A stretch of DNA of 64,000 bases. It comes from Blumeriella jaapii. Its lineage: Eukaryota; Ascomycota; Leotiomycetes; Helotiales; Drepanopezizaceae. A program made the translations under genes and the position numbers. The stretch covers positions 806,001 through 870,000 of the forward strand of contig VWND01000011.1 of NCBI GenBank assembly GCA_009599575.1, read 5' to 3'. The notes under the pieces were generated by a model. It ran no database searches. It saw only the letters and a program-made list of their open reading frames with translations, and was not told the DNA's origin. This document shows, one piece after another, positions 56,899 to 64,000 of the stretch. Each line of letters starts with the position of its first letter. The stretch's first letter is position 1.

Positions 56899-57165
56899 TG
56901 TAAAACGGTGATACTTTGTATCAATGGGATTTGGTAGTTTTAGCTATGGTCGAGGCATGGACCCTTCCGAGACCCCCTGCCATTGACTACCTTCGACAGA
57001 TATAAGAGCAAGGTATCCCTTTAGACAGTACTATAGGCACGTAGTCTAATTCATACTTTTACTTATTTTTTTTTTCTTTTTTTTAGTTTTTTTTAAAAAT
57101 TTCCTAGATTATTTTATTTACCGATATATGGCCGTATTAGTTTGGTTTATCTATCTACTTTTATA
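56899..57165 (+). repeat. GYP3c 5' LTR (267 bp)
   Basis: It runs TGTAAAACGG to CTTTTATA, the complement of the GYP3a LTR. A TATAAG motif lies at 57001-57006 in the direction of transcription. Confidence 0.9.
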
Positions 57166-57690
57166 TTTAATAATTTACGCAAAAATTTAAACTTCGGTGT
57201 TTCGTTTTTATATATTCGCCGATGCATTTTTCAAATTCGCAATTAAAATCGATTTCGATATTTCGCTATTACGGCTTAAAAAACTTCTTATATAATATTA
57301 TTCGCAGCTGTATTATATAAAAAACTTCTAATAGCTTTTTTTATTTTACGCATAATTATTAAATTATAAAAATATAATATATCTTAAAAACGTTTTAAAT
57401 TACGGTTAGGCAATTTTAAACCGTGCGAAATTTAAAATTCGAAAATCGCTTTTTTGTTTAAAAATAATAAATCGAATATTGGTTCGTACGCTTCGATCGC
57501 TGCGCTCGGCCTTTCTGAACTAAATCTTTTTTAGTTAAACGCCTGGCGAAAACTTAATCTTTTGATTTTACGCTTTGTGATTATAGCAATTACAATTTGC
57601 GGCTTTTTATTAGAAATAATAAAAAAATGGCTGTACGTGTATTAGCCTAAGCTACGAAATATCGAAACCGTGGATTATACAGCAATATTA
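57166..57690 (+). other. GYP3c 5' leader
   Basis: It begins with the T-arm-like primer region (complement of CCGAAGTTTAAATTTTTGCG) and matches GYP3a 52030-52549 in reverse. It ends AGCAATATTA, where COP2 starts. No gene seen. Confidence 0.65.
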
Positions 57691-57693
57691 TAA

Positions 57694-59668
57694 AAGTTCA
57701 AATCAACGATAGAACTTCAGACTTCCGAATTACGTCAGTCAAGCCTTACCACGAATTGGACGATGAAACCCCCTCTGAACCAGTTGTTGAGGAGGAAGAG
57801 GTTGCACCACCAGCTGCTACAATTATACAGCCTGTTGCAGAACTGATTGCACCACCAATTCAACCTCCAGAGACTACACAAGTTCGCCAAGGCACCAGAA
57901 TACGCGTTCCTTTCCGAAAGATTAGGAAGCAACAGCAGTTACTCACAACTGACGAGTTTTACGAACTTGAGAAAAGAAATATAAAAAAGAATGACATTAA
58001 CATATTATTCTCTGCAAAAACTACCAAAACCAACTTTCTCGACGACTGTATTGCAAGCTACCTTACACACAAAAAGAAGACAGACGCTGAATACTCAGTC
58101 AAGCTACGCCAAAAAAATGTTATTACAACTCCCGGCGAGCTTTTTGAAACTTCTAGAAGAATGGAAATAAAAGGCTTGATCGAGAAAGGCGTCTTTGAGA
58201 TTATATAATACAACTCCACTCTCCACCACGGCCGAATCTTTAATTCACGAATTATAAATAAAATCAAAGGCAAAAATACAGCTACACCATTCGAAAAATC
58301 TAAACTGATAATTCAGGCTTATAACGACGATAAGAAATACGATATTCTCACTCAATCATCCACTATTCAGCGAAACAGCCAGAAATTAATTATAGCTCTC
58401 GCTCCAACCCTCGAACATATCTGCAACGCTACATTGCATTTGAAAAATATCACTCAAGCTTATGTAAGCGCTAATAGATTCTTAGAAAGACAGATTCTAG
58501 CGCACCTTTTTAAAAAGCTACGATTTAGCTACCCAAAAGGCTCGATTCTGCTGATCCATAAGCTTTTGTACGGTATAGCAAAGGCAGGCACGCATTAGTA
58601 GAATACGTATTACAAACACCACAAAAACAAGCTTCATATAACTACGTCAACATACGACCCCTGCTTGCTTATTTCTACTACTTCTGCTTTCGCAATCGTA
58701 GAAATGCAAACAGACGACACGTTGCAGCTAGCAAACGACGTTTTTTCGGCTCTAAAAAAGGCCGAATTGCAAGCAGCAGATTTCAATGCGAAGCCTAAAA
58801 ACATACTAAATGAAAGCAACGTTTTGATTTTTAATGGAAAAGCCTTACATAAATCAAATAATGGTTTTATTCTTCTCAGACAAAAGAACCAAGCAAAAGA
58901 AACTCGAGTTAATTAAAAACGATAAAAGCAATTATTTCGCCCCAGCGCGCTCGAAAAGCCTATATTATTAATCTATATCAACCCGAGGCTATTTTTCGAC
59001 CTTTCAATAGCTGCACAAATACAAATAAAAAATCTTATTCAATCAGATATCGATACAATTAATAAGCGAATTCGATGGATGATAAAAAATTAAAATCAAA
59101 AACTCTTATTTATACAAGTCGATCTTATTACTGCAAAGCTATTTGTATTTGTTAACGGCTTATTTGCCAATAACAAAAACTGCAGTTCGCAAATTGGCTA
59201 CGAAATCTTCTTAGCCAATAAAATACAACTTGACAATTCATTCAAAATGAAAGGAAATCTAATTGCAACAAATTCAACCAAATGTCAAAAAGTTACACGA
59301 AGCGTACTAGCCTCAAAAATATACCAAATAGTCTCTGAAATAAATATCGCTATTTGCATCGCTACAATTCTACGTATAATCACTCAAAAGCTCAATTTCC
59401 CCGATATTCCAGTAATAGTCTGCACTGATTTATACTTTTTATACGAATGTTTGGTCAAATTAAAAACAACAAAAAAAAAACGCCTTATGATCGATATTAT
59501 GGCTTTCCGCCAGAGCTATAAAAAGAAAGAGTTATCAGAGATTAGATGAATTAACGGAAAAACAATCCGGCGGATGCTATAACGAAAGCAAGCCCCAATA
59601 AGGCTCTCACCACCTTTATTAATAAAAACGAAATTGACGTAAAAATAGAAGGTTGGGTAGAAAGATAG
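57694..59668 (+). pseudogene. COP2 copia reverse transcriptase and RNase H, lightly mutated
   Basis: One plus-strand frame runs from 57694 to about 59560, with an open N-terminal part (57756-58208). RT includes TPGELFETSRRMEIKGLIEK, then the stop 58206-58208, LAPTLEHICNATLHLKNITQ, KGSILLIHKLLYGIAKAGTH and MQTDDTLQLAND, with the catalytic DD kept. Two adjacent TAG (after AGTH) fit Trp-Trp changed by G-to-A. RNase H has VFVNGLFANNKNCSSQIGYE and VCTDLYFLYECLVKL. After a one-base shift near 59565 the end reads NPADAITKASPNKAL to VEGWVER-type residues, stop 59666-59668. It is the copia order and clearly not part of GYP3c. Confidence 0.92.
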
Positions 59669-59749
59669 TAGGAAAAGAAGACGATGATTACATATACAAT
59701 TAGAAGGAAACTAGCTAGCTATGGTTAATCTCTATAAAAGAGTTGCCAG

Positions 59750-59926
59750 TGTGGGTATATGGTGGTGGCTGATCATGCGCACAATCACATGATCAGCCCA
59801 CGTGACCACGGTAGGCTGCAAGCGTGCAGCCCTACCTACACATACCCGTGCGATAGCTAGTTTACTCCTTAGATCTCTTTCGCAATACAACCCCAGTTAT
59901 TGCAATATCTCAACTGTGTATACACA
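59750..59926 (+). repeat. COP2 probable 3' LTR (177 bp)
   Basis: It starts TGTGGGTATA and ends TATACACA, short inverted ends. It contains two hairpins: GGCTGATCATG/CATGATCAGCC (59767-59777, 59788-59798) and GGCTGCA/TGCAGCC (59814-59820, 59825-59831). No partner LTR is in the window, so the ends are provisional; the true end might be the ACCAACA at 59950. Confidence 0.5.
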
Positions 59927-59950
59927 ACCCCCCCTTATGTGATACCAACA

Positions 59951-61500
59951 GTATATCAATTTAATTAATTTATTAAAAAACAAGTTTTTTAATATATTAC
60001 CCAAATATCTGAACGAAACCTTATTTTATTTAATTTTTTTAAAAAACACAAAGACTTTTTCGATAGCTCCCTTATTAAAAGCGATTTTTTTTATATTAAA
60101 AACTTTTAATTTGCAATTTCAGAAAATATTCATTTATTTAATTTAAATTTCATTAATATTTTTTTTAATATTATAAACAACGACGCTTTTCGTTTTTTTA
60201 TGCGAGGCCGCATGCTTTTTTCTGGCTTTTCTAATGCACTTTTATTTAATAACGCTAACGTTACCGATTTTATCGAGAAATATAAAAAAACCTATAAGAA
60301 TTTCGAAATTTTCAAAATTAAAATGTTCGATAAATTTTTTCGTTATTATAATCTAATTATTAAAAATATTATTAAATCGATAAATATATAAAAACTATTA
60401 GGGCTCGAAACTAGCGTAAACTAGTTAAAGTTTTAAAATCGGAATTCCGAAATTACGATCGCTAGCAAATTCGCGATACTATCGCTTTTTTTAAACAATT
60501 TATTATAATAACTCGCCAAATTAAAAAGCTTAAGGCCTATTATCGTATTTATACGAAAGTTTCTAACGTTTTCGTTAATAAAAAGATTTTAAACGAGGTT
60601 AAATAAAAAAGATTGTTTTTATTTGGCTTTTCAACTAGCATCCGCAACAAAATTATTAAGTATTTTAAAATTAATAAACAAAAGTCTGAAACCTTCGATT
60701 AGTATTTCAAATTTATAAATTTTGTTTTTAAACAAAACCAAAGCGAACGTATTATTAAAGCTATAAACCAAAAAAAAAAAAATTTATTTATAAAAAAAAC
60801 GTAGAAGCTTTAATGCAAAAACATGCCCAGCTATTAAAAGTTATCGAAATCGCTAAAAAACAATTAGTTATTATATTATTTTATCGTTTTGCAAATTTAT
60901 TAGCTTAGAAAAGCTTAACAAAAATATCGAAATTCTCGTATTAAAATTTACCGATATTAAAATTCAAAAATTATAAAGCAAAATCGAAAGTATTATGCAA
61001 TAGCAAAAGAATTTTTTTTATATTAATTCGAATAAAAAAAACGATTAAAATAGCTTTTATAATAACTATTTTTTTTTAAAATGCGCGAAACGATCAGCTT
61101 CGCTAAGCTATTGTAAAAATAATAACTGCTTAATGGCAATCTTTTCGTATTAGCGATCAGAATCAGCGAAATATTAATTACAATAACGATTATTAAAAAA
61201 AAAAATTACCAACGCGAAAGCCAAAATCGCGGCTATTAAAATAATAAAAATAATTATTAAAACAAACTCCGTGGCCTTAAATATAAATTTTGTAATAATA
61301 AAAAAATTTATTGCGAAAAATCTTATATTCGCTTTAAATGCAAAATATTTAATTTCTGTATAAACAATAGTATTTATTATATTAACAAATACGAAGTTAT
61401 TTGCTTCGGACCGGTAAAAGCAAAATAAGCTTTTTCAACAAAGCTAAAAATTAAAACCAATTAAATATTATTCGCTTAAAATTAAAAAATATAAAATAAA
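59951..61500 (+). pseudogene. GYP3c gag (decayed)
   Basis: Frame 60200-60391 reads MRGRMLFSGFSNALLFNNAN and VTDFIEKYKKTYKNFEIFKI, the same protein as GYP3a gag. The zinc-finger region (about 61275-61345) reads YKFCNNKKIYCEKSYIRFKC, with the first Cys changed to Tyr. It is more heavily mutated than GYP3a. Confidence 0.8.
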
Positions 61501-61879
61501 GCGACTGTTTGGAAAACAGAAAAAATGCGAAAACGATTTTTATTAATAAAAAAAAAAACATTCTTAAAAGCGTATTAATCAAGGAAAAAATCCTTACCTT
61601 AAATATAAATAAAATCCAAGTATATAAATAAAAAACAAATATATATATTGCTAATATAAATATCGCATTTGCAAATATTATAATTATATAATCAAGCCAG
61701 CGAATTATAAAAAAGCAATATGCTTTTGTTTTATTCGCCAAACCGATTAATATAAAAAAAAACGTCAGAATCGAAAAAAAAAAAGATTTTAAAATTCGAA
61801 AAAAAATCGATAAAACCATTAGAAAAACGCTTATAATGAAAAAAATTAACGATAATATAAAAAATATCGACACCGATAT

Positions 61880-62560
61880 CCCGGCTTAAATTATTCAGAA
61901 AATACCAGCTTTTAAACGCCTATTATTAATACGAAGCGAAAAATAAATCGATAAATATATCAGCTCCGAAGCCGTCGACGAAGCTATTAAAAAGATTATA
62001 AAACAAAAAATTAAAGTAAAATTCAGCGATTTATTTAATATAACAAAAAAATTCGACAAAGTTATTAATAAACAAATTTTTACATTAAAAAAGAACGAGA
62101 AAATTAAAATCATTCGAAAAAAAACGATTTTAAATTAAAAAAAAATTAAAAAGAAATTTATAATATCGCAATTAATTTAGCCGACGAAAAAGATTTTTTA
62201 AAAAAAATCAGCCTTTTGGCTTTTGCTATAAAAACCCAGAAATCGAAACGACGAAACTGCTTTTACACGGCTATAAAAGCATTAAAAATAAAAATAATAC
62301 TTAAGAAAAGTACGACCGCCCTCGCTTTATTCGATAATAAAGCCGAAGTTAATTATATAAACCAGAAAACAGCCGAAGCTAATAATGTTCCGATTATTAC
62401 CGATAAACGAATGATTTATACGACCGTTAATAAAAATATTATTAAATTTGATAAAATTGTACGAAATATAAAAGTCGACGTTGAAAATATTGTTATTTAT
62501 AAAGATTTTTTAATAATAAAAACATGCTTTTATTTTATTATTTTTGGAATATTTTAAATT
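61880..62560 (+). pseudogene. GYP3c pre-protease domain and protease (decayed)
   Basis: The plus-strand phase VKFSDLFNITKKFDKVINKQ precedes the open stretch 62216-62557, which contains TTALALFDNKAEVNYINQKT and VPIITDKRMIYTTVNKNI. The active-site Gly reads Lys as in GYP3a. The catalytic Asp is retained. Confidence 0.8.
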
Positions 62561-63099
62561 TTAAAAAGTTTTATTAATTTTAAATATACCGAAAACGGTT
62601 AAATAAAAGCTGTTTTTTTAAATTAAAATCGATTTTTTCAAAATCAAATTATTATTATCGGCGACAAGATTTTTTTAATCGACGTTTTATCGAAAAACGA
62701 AAAGCCGGCTTTGGTTTTAGAACAAACGCTAAACTATAACAAAACCTGGAAAATATTCGGCTAAAAGCATTTACGTCGCTAATCGAAATAACACCGCGAA
62801 TAAAAATAGCTAATATTAATATTTTTAGCTATTAACTCGGAAATAAAAGTTCCGAAAATTTCGTTTTCGTATTAAACAAATTCGATTTATACGTTTTACT
62901 TTTTTATATTAATATCAGCGCTTTTTACAAGCGCAAAGCTGATAAAATACGATCCGTGAATTTTGGTAAATTCGTTGAAAATATTTCCGAAAAAATAAAC
63001 GATTGGTTCGAAAAAAACGAAATAGCAAAACCATTTTAATCAGTTATTAGCGAATTCGAAGGATTTATCACCGGCCGATTTTCCAGCTTATTATTCGGC

Positions 63100-63934
63100 A
63101 GCCGATTTATAAAAAAACGATTTAATAATTTAATAATCGGAATTTAATTTTGCCGAAAAAAAAAAGGTTTTATACGAAATTTTACGCAACCGAAAAAAAG
63201 CTATAGCTTTCGATTTTACCGAAATAAACCAATTCAGCTTTAACGTTACGTCTTATATCGATATTAAAACCGTGTTTTATAAAACTTGGCAAAAAAAAAC
63301 TTTTTTAATTTTTAAAGCTTTCCAGAATAAAATAGTCGAAATACTGAAAAAACGAATTAAGCAAAAAATGTTCGAATTTTACTACGGCCTATACAAAAAC
63401 AAATAGTTCATCGTTACGAAAAAAAAAAAAACATTTACAAATTTATTACCGCAGTCGTCGAAATAAATAAATTAACGATACGAAACGCTAACGTGCTATT
63501 TAACGTCGATTAATTTTCAAACGAATTCGCAGAATTAACGATCGTTTTTTTTTTGATTTATTTTTAAATTACGATTATTTAATATTTAATTTACGATTTC
63601 GAAATATAACGGCAATTCAAACTTTAATCGAATTGCTACGTATAACGAAAGTATTTATAGAAGCCATTAATTTAATCGCTTAATTCGTAAAAATCGTATA
63701 TAAAGTTTTTATAATTTATATTTTTAATATTGCTTTTTTTTACGTTAACGACGTCGAAATAAAAATTTTAAATTATATTATAATAATAAAAAAATTCTTT
63801 TAAAAGTTCGACGTTATATAATAAAAGATATTCAAAACATCGACAAAATTATAATTTGCTTCGAAAAAGCCAAAGCTATTATTGGCCTTCGATTAAAATT
63901 TTACATATCCGAAATAAATATTATTAATTATATA
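63100..63934 (+). pseudogene. GYP3c reverse transcriptase, cut by an LTR (decayed)
   Basis: The fingers (about 63270-63400) read FKAFQNKIVEILKKRIKQKM and a YYGLYKNK phase with a stop where Trp is expected. The catalytic box at 63741-63752 reads YVND, against YVDD in GYP3a. The frame is interrupted at 63935 by a GYP2-type LTR. Confidence 0.82.
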
Positions 63935-64000
63935 TGTCACAGCTAGCTTGAGGGTGATCAGAAAGGTGATGTGGACCAAAAGGTACGCATATAAATTAAA
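63935..64000 (-). repeat. GYP2-type LTR, truncated by window end
   Basis: It begins TGTCACAGCTAGCTTGAGGG, the complement of the right end of the GYP2 LTR (54630-54649), and continues with TGGACCAAAAGGTACGCAT. It starts a further minus-strand element or a solo LTR inside GYP3c. Confidence 0.85.

Larger units (their letters stand above)
57691..59950 (+). mobile_element. COP2: 5'-truncated copia fragment with 3' end
   Basis: A tract of near-normal base composition between two halves of the GYP3c leader. It begins at the end of integrase (QINDRTSDFRITSVKPY), runs through RT and RNase H and ends with an LTR-like segment. No 5' LTR, gag or integrase core is present. The joint to GYP3c is near 57690 on the left and 59950 on the right; no clean TSD was found. 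Confidence 0.8.
56899..64000 (+). mobile_element. GYP3c: third GYP3 element, plus strand, right end off window
   Basis: LTR at 56899-57165, then leader, gag, protease and RT in plus orientation, interrupted by COP2 (57691 to about 59950) and by a GYP2-type LTR from 63935. It is inserted in GYP3b in the opposite orientation; the bases before it read ATAAT. Internal sequence is colinear with the complement of GYP3a. Confidence 0.88.

Noticed and set aside
57735..57932. Trp/Cys-rich minus-strand open stretch
   Set aside because: Shadow of the Pro/Glu-rich start of the COP2 polyprotein on the plus strand.

Overview
The window is a block of nested, decayed LTR retrotransposons from a fungal genome. 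The likely source is a filamentous ascomycete with repeat-induced point mutation (RIP). Nearly all of it is strongly A+T-rich. Stops fall where CAA, CAG or TGG codons are expected, and catalytic Asp codons repeatedly read Asn, while CpG dinucleotides are largely kept. I found no host gene, tRNA gene, rRNA or CRISPR array. Two tracts have ordinary base composition: a small non-autonomous LTR element (32210-33258) and a 5'-truncated copia fragment (57691-59926).

The layout can be read as a stack of insertions, checked by 5-bp target-site duplications (TSDs). Labels are mine. The base layer is GYP3b, a minus-strand Ty3/gypsy element seen at 55014-56898. Its left LTR was hit by CHR-C, a minus-strand chromovirus present as 24194-29501 plus 54650-55013. 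CHR-C was hit twice. COP1, a minus-strand copia element, occupies 1-24193 and its left end is outside the window. GYP2, a plus-strand chromovirus-type gypsy, occupies 29502-54649 (TSD TTACG).

COP1 contains GYP1 (1299-20566, TSD GCTCG). GYP1 contains CHR-A (2405-8891, minus, TSD GATAT) in its gag side and CHR-B (14107-20501, plus, TSD CCCTA) in its right LTR. GYP2 contains the mini-element TRIM1 (32210-33258, TSD CAAAT), CHR-D (33555-39967, minus, TSD CTTTT/TTTTT) and GYP3a (41545-52817, minus, probable TSD ATAAT). GYP3b was also hit by GYP3c (56899 to beyond the window, plus). GYP3c contains COP2, the truncated copia fragment, and a GYP2-type LTR that starts at 63935 and runs off the right edge.

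The coding capacity is that of retrotransposons: gag, aspartic protease, reverse transcriptase, RNase H and integrase, with a chromodomain in CHR, GYP1 and GYP2. GYP3 differs. It has an unusual zinc-finger spacing in gag, a Ser/Asp-rich acidic pol tail, and a roughly 3-kb second reading frame downstream of pol that I do not recognise. All autonomous copies are broken. The freshest event is TRIM1, whose two 219-bp LTRs look identical. It is related to GYP2, the element it sits in.
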